The position numbers were made by a program, and so were the translations under genes. From NCBI GenBank assembly GCA_017408685.1, contig JAFQUE010000094.1, positions 62,001 to 126,000 on the forward strand: a stretch of DNA of 64,000 bases, given 5' to 3'. The notes below the pieces were generated by a model. That model made no database searches. It saw nothing but the letters and a program-made list of their open reading frames with translations, and was not told where the DNA came from. Source of the DNA: Bacteroidaceae bacterium (GTDB taxonomy: Bacteria; Bacteroidota; Bacteroidia; Bacteroidales; Bacteroidaceae). Each line of letters begins with the position of its first letter. Position 1 is the first letter of the stretch. Below, in pieces: positions 9,398 through 16,642 of the stretch.

Positions 9398-10519
9398 CTA
9401 TAAGACATTCTTGAATCTTCTTATAAACTCATGCGCTTCGTCAAGCGAGAGTGTCAGCGGTGGCAGCAACCGTATTACGTTCGTGCCGCTCACGCCGGTG
9501 AACACATGCTCCTCGAAGAGTAGTCTGCGACGTATATCCTTGATAGGTTCATCAAATTCAATACCAATCATCAGACCGCGTCCGCGTACCTCCTTTATAC
9601 CCTCAATTCTGCGCAATTCCTCCATAAGGAAGTTGCCCACCCGGTCGGCATTCTCCTGCAGGTTCTCCTCCTCCATTACTTCAAGCACGGTCCGGGCTGC
9701 AACACATGCAAGGTGGTTGCCGCCGAATGTTGTGCCTAATTCTCCATGAACGGCCTTGAATTCCGGACTTATGAGTACCAGACCTATGGGGAAACCGTTG
9801 CCAATGCCTTTGGCTTGTGTGATTATGTCGGGTCTTATGCCTGCCCATTGGTGAGCAAAGAACTTGCCGCTGCGTCCGCAACCGCTCTGTATCTCGTCCA
9901 GGATAAGAGTGGTGCCTGTAGCATTGCACAATGCCTTAAGTTCCTGCAGGAATGCAGGCTCTGGTATCTGTATCCCGCCTACGCCTTGAATGCCCTCGAT
10001 AATGACGGCTGTAACATCGCCTCTCTCAATCTCGGCACGTACACCCTCAATGTCGCCAAGCGGCAAGTATGTGGTGTGCCCGTTGGCATTTATCGGCGCA
10101 ATGATTTTCGGGTTGTCGGTAACCTCCACGGCCAATGATGTTCGTCCGTGGAATGCCTTTTTAAAGGCAATAACGCGTCTTTTGCCATTCTTGAACGAGG
10201 ATAATTTCAGCGCATTCTCGTTGGCTTCTGCTCCTGAGTTTATGAAGAAGAGGCTGTAGTCCTCATAACCGCTCATGCGTCCAAGTCTTTCTGCAACGCC
10301 CTGTTGCAAGGTGTTGATTACCGAATTCGAGTAGAATCCGAGCGTTGCAACCTGGCGGTTTATATTTTCTACATACTTGGGGTGTGCATGCCCAATGGAG
10401 ATTACAGCATGTCCGCCGTAAAGGTCAAGGTATTCAGTACCTTTGTCATCCCACACTCTGCACCCCTTTCCCTTGACAATGTTGATATCAAAAAGCGGGT
10501 ATACATCGTAAAGTTTCAT
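9398..10519 (-). CDS. argD: N-acetyl/N-succinylornithine aminotransferase ArgD
   Basis: Class III PLP-dependent aminotransferase of 373 residues that makes N-acylornithine from N-acylglutamate semialdehyde and glutamate in arginine synthesis (cytoplasm). The pyridoxal lysine is in QAKGIGNGFP, preceded by the LDEIQSGCGRSG motif that binds the cofactor ring. Length is typical for the family. It lies 11 bp after argC in the same operon. In some Bacteroidota the arginine intermediates are succinylated, not acetylated, so the acyl group handled here is not certain. The related succinyldiaminopimelate activity cannot be excluded from sequence. Confidence 0.93.
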   Translation of the reverse strand: MKLYDVYPLFDINIVKGKGCRVWDDKGTEYLDLYGGHAVISIGHAHPKYVENINRQVATLGFYSNSVINTLQQGVAERLGRMSGYEDYSLFFINSGAEANENALKLSSFKNGKRRVIAFKKAFHGRTSLAVEVTDNPKIIAPINANGHTTYLPLGDIEGVRAEIERGDVTAVIIEGIQGVGGIQIPEPAFLQELKALCNATGTTLILDEIQSGCGRSGKFFAHQWAGIRPDIITQAKGIGNGFPIGLVLISPEFKAVHGELGTTFGGNHLACVAARTVLEVMEEENLQENADRVGNFLMEELRRIEGIKEVRGRGLMIGIEFDEPIKDIRRRLLFEEHVFTGVSGTNVIRLLPPLTLSLDEAHEFIRRFKNVL

Positions 10520-10530
10520 TTTGTTCTTCT

Positions 10531-11499
10531 TTAGAATGCCGATGGTTTCAACTGCAGGCCCACTGTTTCGGCAAGGCCGAACAGCAGGTTCATGTTGTGT
10601 ACCGCCGTGCCGCTTGCGCCTTTGAGCAGGTTGTCGATGACCGATGTTATCAGCAACTTGTTCCCGTGTTTCTCAAGGTGTATGAGGCACTTGTTGGTGT
10701 TCACCACCTGCTTCAGGTCGAGCGGGGTGTTTACGATATGAGTGAACGAGTCACGGTCGTAATAGTGCTCATAGAGTTTGTAGAGTGTTTCAATATCGAG
10801 GTCGCACTTTACCACTATTGTCGCGAATATTCCGCGTGCAAAACCGCCACGGTAAGGTATAAAATCTATCTCGCCGTCATAATCGGGTTGTAACTGTCTT
10901 ATGCTTTGCATTATTTCGGGCATGTGCTGGTGCTCGAACGGTTTGTATATGCTTATGTTGTCGTTTCTCCAACTGAAGTGTGTGGCAGTCTGGGGTTTTG
11001 TCCCCGCGCCGGTGCTGCCTGTGATGGCATTTACCGATATGTCGCCCTTGAGCATGTGCTCCTTTGCCAATGGCAGCAATCCCAATTCAATGCATGTGGC
11101 AAAGCAACCCGGGTTTGCTACGTAGCGGCTCTTGCATGTCTGGCGACGGTTCAGTTCCGGTAAACCGTAAATGAAATCGTGGTCGTTCCCTTTTATGCGG
11201 TAGTCCATTGAGAGGTCGATGACCTTCAATTCGTCGGGCAATGCATGGCTTTCCATGAATCGGCGTGTGTCGCCGTGTGCGGTGCACAGAAAGAGAAGGT
11301 CTATCTCTTCAAACGGCAACTCGTCGGTAAACAGCAGGTCGGTATCGCCATGCAGGCCTGCATGCACGTCGGCTATGCGGTTGCCGGCATTGCTGCTGCT
11401 GTGAACGAACTTTATTTCAACTTCGGGATGTATAAGCAACAGACGTATAAGTTCTCCTGCGGTGTATCCCGCACCTCCAATAATTCCTACTCGTATCAT
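10531..11499 (-). CDS. argC: N-acetyl/N-succinyl-gamma-glutamyl-phosphate reductase ArgC
   Basis: 322-residue NADPH-dependent reductase that turns N-acyl-glutamyl phosphate into the semialdehyde used by ArgD. It shows the N-terminal Rossmann motif GIIGGAGYTAGEL, the active-site cysteine in NPGCFAT around residue 130, and the substrate-loop segment TGSTGAGTKP. It is sandwiched between argG (14-bp gap) and argD (11-bp gap), so the three are almost surely co-transcribed. The kinase ArgB, the carbamoyltransferase and argininosuccinate lyase are not in the window and must be encoded elsewhere. Confidence 0.94.
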   Translation of the reverse strand: MIRVGIIGGAGYTAGELIRLLLIHPEVEIKFVHSSSNAGNRIADVHAGLHGDTDLLFTDELPFEEIDLLFLCTAHGDTRRFMESHALPDELKVIDLSMDYRIKGNDHDFIYGLPELNRRQTCKSRYVANPGCFATCIELGLLPLAKEHMLKGDISVNAITGSTGAGTKPQTATHFSWRNDNISIYKPFEHQHMPEIMQSIRQLQPDYDGEIDFIPYRGGFARGIFATIVVKCDLDIETLYKLYEHYYDRDSFTHIVNTPLDLKQVVNTNKCLIHLEKHGNKLLITSVIDNLLKGASGTAVHNMNLLFGLAETVGLQLKPSAF

Positions 11500-11513
11500 A
11501 TAATGTATTTAAT

Positions 11514-12713
11514 TTATATCTTCTCTTCGGGGTGGCTTGCATAGTATGCACGCAGCGGGGTAGAGGTTACCTTAATGAATCCTTTGGCCTCTTCGGCAGT
11601 CCACCCCTTCTGCACTTCGCCATACTCGCCAAGTTTGTTCTTTACAAGGTCATTTGGCGAATCCACGCCCACGGTCTCAAAATGTTTCGGCATGAGCCTG
11701 AGTATTGCCGTGCCTGTCACGTTCCTCTGCGAACTCTCGAGCATGGCCTCGATGTCGCGCATTACAGGTTCAAGGTACTGGCTCTCGTGCAGGAACATTC
11801 CGTACCAGTTGGCAACCTGGTCCTTCCAGTACTGTTGCCACTTGCTGAGCGTGTATTTCTCAAGGAACCTGTGGGCGGCAATTATGAGCATTGGGGCCGC
11901 TGCTTCAAAACCCACACGCCCTTTTATGCCTATTATGGTGTCGCCCACGTGCATGTCGCGTCCAATGCCGTATGGTGCGCCAATCTCCTCTACCTTCTGT
12001 ATGGCTTTGATGGGGTCTTTGAACATCTCGCCGTTCACGGCCTTCAACTCGCCGTTCTCGAAAGTGAGGCGCAGTTCCTCTTCACCCTCTTTCTCTACCT
12101 GCTTAAGGTATGCGCTGTCGGGCAGTCCCTGCCTTGAATCAAGTATCTCGCCGCCGCAGATGGATGTTCCCCACAGTCCCACGTTGTATGAATATTTCAG
12201 TTTTGCGAAATCGGCCTTGAAACCATGCTCGTTAAGGTAATTCACCTCAAATTCGCGTGTGAGCGTCATGTCGCGTGTGAGGGTGATGATTTCTACACCG
12301 GGTGCGCACACCAGGAATGTCATGTCAAAGCGTATCTGGTCATTGCCGGCACCGGTGGAACCGTGCGCAATGGCGTCGGCACCTATTTCTTTTGCGTAGC
12401 GTGCAATGGCAAGCGCCTGGAATATCCTTTCCGATGATACCGAAACGGGGTATGTGCCGTTGCGCAGCACATTGCCGTATATCATGTAGCGCAGGCTCTT
12501 GTCATAGTACTCCCTTGTGACGTCAATGGTGACATACTCCTTGGCACCCAACTTGTATGCATTCTCCTCGTTCTGCTTCAACTGCTCAGGTGTGAAACCG
12601 CCTGTGTTTGCGCATGCCGCATAAACCTCATAGCCCTTCTCCTTGGCGAGGTACATTACTGTAAATGATGTATCGAGTCCGCCGCTGAATGCGACAACAA
12701 CCTTCTTTTTCAT
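11514..12713 (-). CDS. argG: Argininosuccinate synthase ArgG
   Basis: 399-residue ATP-dependent ligase that joins citrulline and aspartate to give argininosuccinate. The N-terminus carries the PP-loop motif AFSGGLDTS, followed by HGSTGAGNDQIRF, the citrulline/aspartate site. The start is the ATG at 12713; a longer TTG start at 12737 would add eight residues not expected in the family. 82 bp separate it from the GNAT gene, the largest gap in the arginine cluster, where a weak -7 element is seen. Confidence 0.95.
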   Translation of the reverse strand: MKKKVVVAFSGGLDTSFTVMYLAKEKGYEVYAACANTGGFTPEQLKQNEENAYKLGAKEYVTIDVTREYYDKSLRYMIYGNVLRNGTYPVSVSSERIFQALAIARYAKEIGADAIAHGSTGAGNDQIRFDMTFLVCAPGVEIITLTRDMTLTREFEVNYLNEHGFKADFAKLKYSYNVGLWGTSICGGEILDSRQGLPDSAYLKQVEKEGEEELRLTFENGELKAVNGEMFKDPIKAIQKVEEIGAPYGIGRDMHVGDTIIGIKGRVGFEAAAPMLIIAAHRFLEKYTLSKWQQYWKDQVANWYGMFLHESQYLEPVMRDIEAMLESSQRNVTGTAILRLMPKHFETVGVDSPNDLVKNKLGEYGEVQKGWTAEEAKGFIKVTSTPLRAYYASHPEEKI

Positions 12714-12722
12714 ATTCTGTTG

Positions 12723-12730
12723 TAAAGATA
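12723..12730 (-). promoter_or_regulatory. Weak candidate -7 element before argG
   Basis: Read on the minus strand, TATCTTTA is one base off the TAnnTTTG consensus. It lies in the only sizeable gap of the arginine cluster. The very short leader it implies makes this a low-confidence call. Confidence 0.25.
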
Positions 12731-12795
12731 TAAACAAACGTGCGAAATATAAAATTTATAATATATATTCTCTGTTCGTGTAAACAATCAATGCT

Positions 12796-13365
12796 TTATA
12801 TAATCTCCTTTTTCTGCTTTGCCGGGTCGTAGAGCATGGCTGTGCATATGCAGTATCGCCTGCCGGTGCGCATGAGCACATCGTGGTTCACACAACCCTG
12901 GCAACCCTTCCAGAATGCCTCGTCGTCGGTGAGTTCCGAAAAAGGCACAGGTACGTAACCAAGTTCGGTGTTGATTTTCATGACTGCTCCACCGCTCGTG
13001 AGCCCGAACAGTTTGGCGTTGGGCCATTTCTCTCTCGATAACCTGAAAGCCCTCTGCTTTATGCGCCTTGCCAGTCCGTGCCCGCGGAACTTCTCCCTTA
13101 CAATAAGTCCCGAATTTGCGACATACTGCCTGTTGCCCCAACTCTCGATGTAACAGAACCCTGCAAACTCATCTCCCGCGAGAGCAATGATGGCTTTGCC
13201 CTCCTTCATCTTCTGCGCCACATACTCATGCGTGCGCTTTGCAATTCCTGTACCGCGCACCTTGGCTGCGTCGCTTATTGTGTCGAGTATCTCATCGACA
13301 TATCTCTCGTGCGAGGCATTGGCTATAATCACCTCAATGCCGTCGTTGAACTCAATCTCTTCCAT
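12796..13365 (-). CDS. GNAT acyltransferase, candidate N-acyl(acetyl/succinyl)glutamate synthase
   Basis: 189-residue GCN5-related acyltransferase. The acyl-CoA pyrophosphate loop is visible as REKFRGHGLARR (Q/RxxGxG/A type) near residue 95, and a CVNHDVLM segment lies close to the C-terminus. It sits 13 bp after argR and before argG-argC-argD, and no other gene for the first step, acylation of glutamate, is in the cluster. From this placement it is inferred to be the N-acylglutamate synthase. Bacteroidota that use N-succinylornithine would need N-succinylglutamate as product. It is much shorter than the classical amino-acid-kinase/GNAT ArgA, so the assignment rests on context. Confidence 0.75.
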   Translation of the reverse strand: MEEIEFNDGIEVIIANASHERYVDEILDTISDAAKVRGTGIAKRTHEYVAQKMKEGKAIIALAGDEFAGFCYIESWGNRQYVANSGLIVREKFRGHGLARRIKQRAFRLSREKWPNAKLFGLTSGGAVMKINTELGYVPVPFSELTDDEAFWKGCQGCVNHDVLMRTGRRYCICTAMLYDPAKQKKEII

Positions 13366-13378
13366 TCTCCTCAACTGT

Positions 13379-13861
13379 TCATATATTGGGGATGATGGTC
13401 CTGAGGACCCTCAGTACCGCTGCACGTGTCACGTTCTCGGCAATAATCATCATCACAGTGTCATCGCCCGCAATCGTGCCTATAATCTCGGGGAAATCGT
13501 AATTGTCGATATGATATGCCAGTGTACTTGCGTAACTTGGTTTCGTGTGTATTACGGCAATGTTGCCCGAGAACTTGATTGAAAGAAACCCTGTAACCTC
13601 CTGTGGCGTGGTAACTGCCCGCACTTCGCCCTGCTCGCCCGCATGGCGGTACTGGTGAGGGCGTGTAAGCACATAACGGTAACGTCCTTGAACACCCACC
13701 GTCTTAACCACGCGCAACTGGTGCAGGTCTCGCGACAGCGTAGCCTGTGTAAGTTTGAAACCCTCTTTCTCAAGTTCACTCAAAAGTTCCTCCTGGCTCC
13801 CTATCTCTTGTGTCGAGAGAATAAGACGAATAGCGTCAAGACGTGAATTCTTTACCTTCAT
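13379..13861 (-). CDS. argR: Arginine repressor ArgR
   Basis: 160-residue hexameric transcription regulator that senses arginine and binds ARG boxes. An N-terminal winged helix-turn-helix holds the recognition SRDLHQL (residues ~45-52), and the C-terminal oligomerisation/arginine-binding domain has GTIAGDDT with its paired aspartates. The ATG at 13861 is used; the in-frame TTG at 13930 would put the -7 element inside the gene. It is first in the arginine cluster and so likely controls it, but no clear operator palindrome was recognised upstream. Confidence 0.93.
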   Translation of the reverse strand: MKVKNSRLDAIRLILSTQEIGSQEELLSELEKEGFKLTQATLSRDLHQLRVVKTVGVQGRYRYVLTRPHQYRHAGEQGEVRAVTTPQEVTGFLSIKFSGNIAVIHTKPSYASTLAYHIDNYDFPEIIGTIAGDDTVMMIIAENVTRAAVLRVLRTIIPNI

Positions 13862-13887
13862 AACTGTATATTTATTCTTTGCGAACA

Positions 13888-13895
13888 CAAAAATA
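13888..13895 (-). promoter_or_regulatory. Candidate -7 element (TATTTTTG) of argR
   Basis: On the minus strand TATTTTTG matches TAnnTTTG and lies 26 bp before the argR start. No TTTG at the normal spacing supports it, so it is a candidate only. Confidence 0.4.
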
Positions 13896-14027
13896 GGTAT
13901 ATTTAAACAATTTTCCTTGTGTTTTTGCAAATAATTTACATATAAACTGTGAAATTTGCAGTTTCTTTGGAAACAACAAGGGTTGAACCGAATGGCCTTT
14001 TTATTAAGGTGTCTTGGAAATGAAGAG

Positions 14028-14264
14028 TTATAAATCCCCTACCAACCTGTACGTTCTCCAGTTGGGGTTGCTCCTGTAGGCGGCCAGCGCCGTGGCCGGG
14101 ACATGAACTGTAATGCCCGGGGTATTGAATATCATTGTAATTGCGGGCGGAGTCATTGCGCGCACGGTATAAATATAATAAATGGCAAAAAGGTACTCAT
14201 CTACTGATGTGATACCCAACGCGTATGATACGTGATATATACAGCAAACAGGGTGGCATGCCAC
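14028..14264 (-). pseudogene. Remnant of a BspA-like leucine-rich-repeat protein
   Basis: Right-arm copy of the broken frame described at 4495-4731, joined here to the normal chromosome. Only the C-terminal cap (AMTPPA, VPATALAAY, NPNW) resembles the BspA/LRR_5 family; there is no signal peptide and no upstream repeat. It fills most of the 570-bp space between the GH92 operon and argR (13862-14431), which otherwise holds only the two palindromes and the argR promoter. Confidence 0.5.
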
Positions 14265-14282
14265 CCTGTTTGCTGTATATAT
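14235..14282. repeat. 48-bp perfect palindrome between the mannosidase operon and argR
   Basis: Mirror of 4477-4524: a spacer-less palindrome centred on GGCATGCC, ending in alternating TA runs that differ by one TA unit between sides. It lies next to the LRR remnant and may be the terminator of a lost gene. Confidence 0.7.
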
Positions 14283-14378
14283 ATCACTGCCACGTTGCGG
14301 ATAGGATTATCGTACACTTCCAATAAAGAAAGTTTCTAAATCGATAATATAACTTTATAAATTATTCAACCAATAGTT

Positions 14379-14416
14379 AATTAAAGGGGATTCACCGCGG
14401 TGAATCCCCTTTAATT
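14379..14416 (-). terminator. 38-bp perfect palindrome, terminator of the mannosidase operon
   Basis: Spacer-less palindrome centred on CCGCGG starting 16 bp beyond the stop of the last GH92 gene. The strong stem and the AT-rich ends fit an intrinsic terminator closing the GH5-ROK-GH92-GH92 operon. Confidence 0.75.
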
Positions 14417-14431
14417 TGATATGACCTTTCT

Positions 14432-16642
14432 TTATCTTATTACATCCGCGTCGTACCACACGGCGGGGGTGTCGCTCATCTCTATTGTGAGTGTGCCGCC
14501 TTTGGCGATGTCGCTGTGGTTGATGTATGGCAGGCCGTATGGTTTGCCGTTGAGTTTTATGCTCTTGATGTAGATGTTGGCGTCGCTGTTGTTCACTGTT
14601 TCAATGACGAACTTGCCGCCTTTGACGGTGAGTTCGGCGCGGTCGAAGAGCGGCGAACCGAACCAGTAGCGGGCGCCGGCGGGTTCAACTTCGTAGAAAC
14701 CCATTGCCGACATTATATACCATGCCGACATCTGGCCCATGTCCTCGTTGCCCGAGAGGCCGTCAAAATCGTTGCGATACTGTGTGGTCATTACCTCGCG
14801 TACCCACTTGGCTGTCTTCTGTGGCTGGCCCATCATTGTGTAGAGGTAGAGGATGTGGTGGCTGGGTTCGTTGCCGTGTGCGAACTGGCCTATCATGCCC
14901 GAGATATCGGGTGAGGGGTCGCCGTCGACTGTCGATGGTGCAAGGAACAGTGAGTCAAGGCGTGCCAGGCATGCTTCCTTGCTGCCGAAGAGGTCGATGT
15001 AACCGCCAAGGTCGTGCGGAACGAGCCATGTGTACTGCCATGCGTTGCCCTCGCAGTAGTCATCGGCGCGGTGTGCCGAGAAGTAGGGGTTGAACGGTGT
15101 GCGGAACTTGCCGTTCTCGTCCACGCCGCGCACAAAACCGGTCTCCTTGTCAAAGAATGTGCGGTAACTGTGGCTCATCTTTGTGAAGTGCTCATAGTCG
15201 TCTTGCTTGCCAAGCGCCTTGGCTGCGTTGGCTGCAGCACCGTCGGCAAGGGCATATTCCATGTCAAAGGCAACAGCCTCGGTAAAAAGGTCGCACGGGA
15301 TGTAACCGAACTTGTGGCGGAACTCCTTGCCGCGCTCTTCGGTGGCGGCAGTCTTCTTTATGGCGGCGAATGCTGCCTCGCGGTCAAAGCCATCAATGCC
15401 CTTTGCTATGGCGTCGGCAACAACGGGAATGCCCGGGTCGCCCACCATGCAGTCGGTCTCGTTGCCCCACAGGTGCCATACCGGCAGGTCGCCCTGCTTG
15501 TCGCAGATGTCAACCATTGTGGCAACGAACTCACCTGCCTTTTCGGGTTGTATTATCGTCATCAGCGGTTGTTTTGCGCGGTATGTATCCCACAGGGAGA
15601 AACAGGTGTAGCGTGGCTTGTCGCTGTTGTATATCTTGTCGTCGGCACCGCGGTAGTCGCCGTTGACGTCGCTGAAGAGCATTGGGGCAATCATTGCGTG
15701 GTACATTGCGGTGTAGAATATTTCCTTCTGCTCCCGGCTTTTGCTCTCAATCCTTATTCGCGCGAGTTCCTTTTCCCATGCCTCCACGGCTGCTGTCTGC
15801 ACTGCTGCAAAGTCCCAACCGGGCAGTTCCGACTCCATTGCCAGTTTGGCTCCCTCAATGCTCACGGGTGAGATTGCAACCTTCAGCAACACCTCTTCGC
15901 CTGCTGCGGTACTGAACGACGCACGTCCGTACATATCCTTGTAACCCTTAAGTTCAAACTTATCGAATGGCTTTGCGAACTCGGCAACAAAGTATATGCG
16001 CTGGTTCTTGGCCCATCCTTTTGAGTAACGGTAACCGACAATGCGGTTGTTTCCTTCGGCCTGCATAAAGGTTTCGGTGGTCTCGTCCCAACAACCGCCG
16101 TTCTGCAGGTCAATCACAAGCGCTGCGTCCTGTGCCTCGGGGAAGGTGTAGCGGTGCAAACCCACGCGCGCCGTGGCTGTCATCTCTGCCTTTATCCCGT
16201 AGCGTGTGAGTGGTACCGAATAGTAACCGACACGGGCAACTTCCTGTGTGCGGTCGGCGGGTGACCATATGCCGCTGTTTTGGTCCTCGGCCATGCCGCG
16301 TGCGTAAGTCACTTCGCCGGTCACGGGCATTACTGTAACGTCGAAGAGGTCACCAATTCCTGTTCCGCTCAGGTGTGTATGCGAGAAACCTATTACCGTG
16401 GCCTCGTCTTGGTGGTACCCCGAGCACCAGTCCCATGTCTGGTTTATGCTTGTGGGGCCCAGTTGTACCATACCGAACGGTACACTTGCGCCCACGAATA
16501 CATGCCCGTGTCCGCCGCTGCCAATGAGCGGGTTTACATATTGTGTGAGCGGTTCCTGTGGGGTTTCCTCGCTTTTGGGGGCTGTGGAGCACGATGTCGC
16601 AAGAATGAGCGACAGTGCCAATATGCTGTTCAATGCTTTCAT
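14432..16642 (-). CDS. GH92 exo-alpha-mannosidase, lipoprotein
   Basis: 736-residue glycoside hydrolase of family 92, calcium-dependent exo-alpha-mannosidases that trim alpha-mannosides of yeast mannan or N-glycans. The N-terminal beta-sandwich starts around residue 34 (YVNPLIGSGGHGH), and the (alpha/alpha)6 domain carries SLWDTYRA near residue 350 and the family signature GNEDMGQMSAW near residue 630. A lipobox LATSC near residue 18 predicts an SPII lipoprotein, facing the periplasm or the cell surface. Its ATG overlaps the stop of the upstream GH92 gene (ATGA), so the two are translationally coupled. The exact linkage preference cannot be read from sequence. Confidence 0.93.
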   Translation of the reverse strand: MKALNSILALSLILATSCSTAPKSEETPQEPLTQYVNPLIGSGGHGHVFVGASVPFGMVQLGPTSINQTWDWCSGYHQDEATVIGFSHTHLSGTGIGDLFDVTVMPVTGEVTYARGMAEDQNSGIWSPADRTQEVARVGYYSVPLTRYGIKAEMTATARVGLHRYTFPEAQDAALVIDLQNGGCWDETTETFMQAEGNNRIVGYRYSKGWAKNQRIYFVAEFAKPFDKFELKGYKDMYGRASFSTAAGEEVLLKVAISPVSIEGAKLAMESELPGWDFAAVQTAAVEAWEKELARIRIESKSREQKEIFYTAMYHAMIAPMLFSDVNGDYRGADDKIYNSDKPRYTCFSLWDTYRAKQPLMTIIQPEKAGEFVATMVDICDKQGDLPVWHLWGNETDCMVGDPGIPVVADAIAKGIDGFDREAAFAAIKKTAATEERGKEFRHKFGYIPCDLFTEAVAFDMEYALADGAAANAAKALGKQDDYEHFTKMSHSYRTFFDKETGFVRGVDENGKFRTPFNPYFSAHRADDYCEGNAWQYTWLVPHDLGGYIDLFGSKEACLARLDSLFLAPSTVDGDPSPDISGMIGQFAHGNEPSHHILYLYTMMGQPQKTAKWVREVMTTQYRNDFDGLSGNEDMGQMSAWYIMSAMGFYEVEPAGARYWFGSPLFDRAELTVKGGKFVIETVNNSDANIYIKSIKLNGKPYGLPYINHSDIAKGGTLTIEMSDTPAVWYDADVIR

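Noticed and set aside
15014-15871. 285-codon open frame antisense to the GH92 gene
   Set aside because: It has no recognisable domain and lies fully within a well supported gene on the other strand; many such shadow frames occur in these GC-balanced genes.
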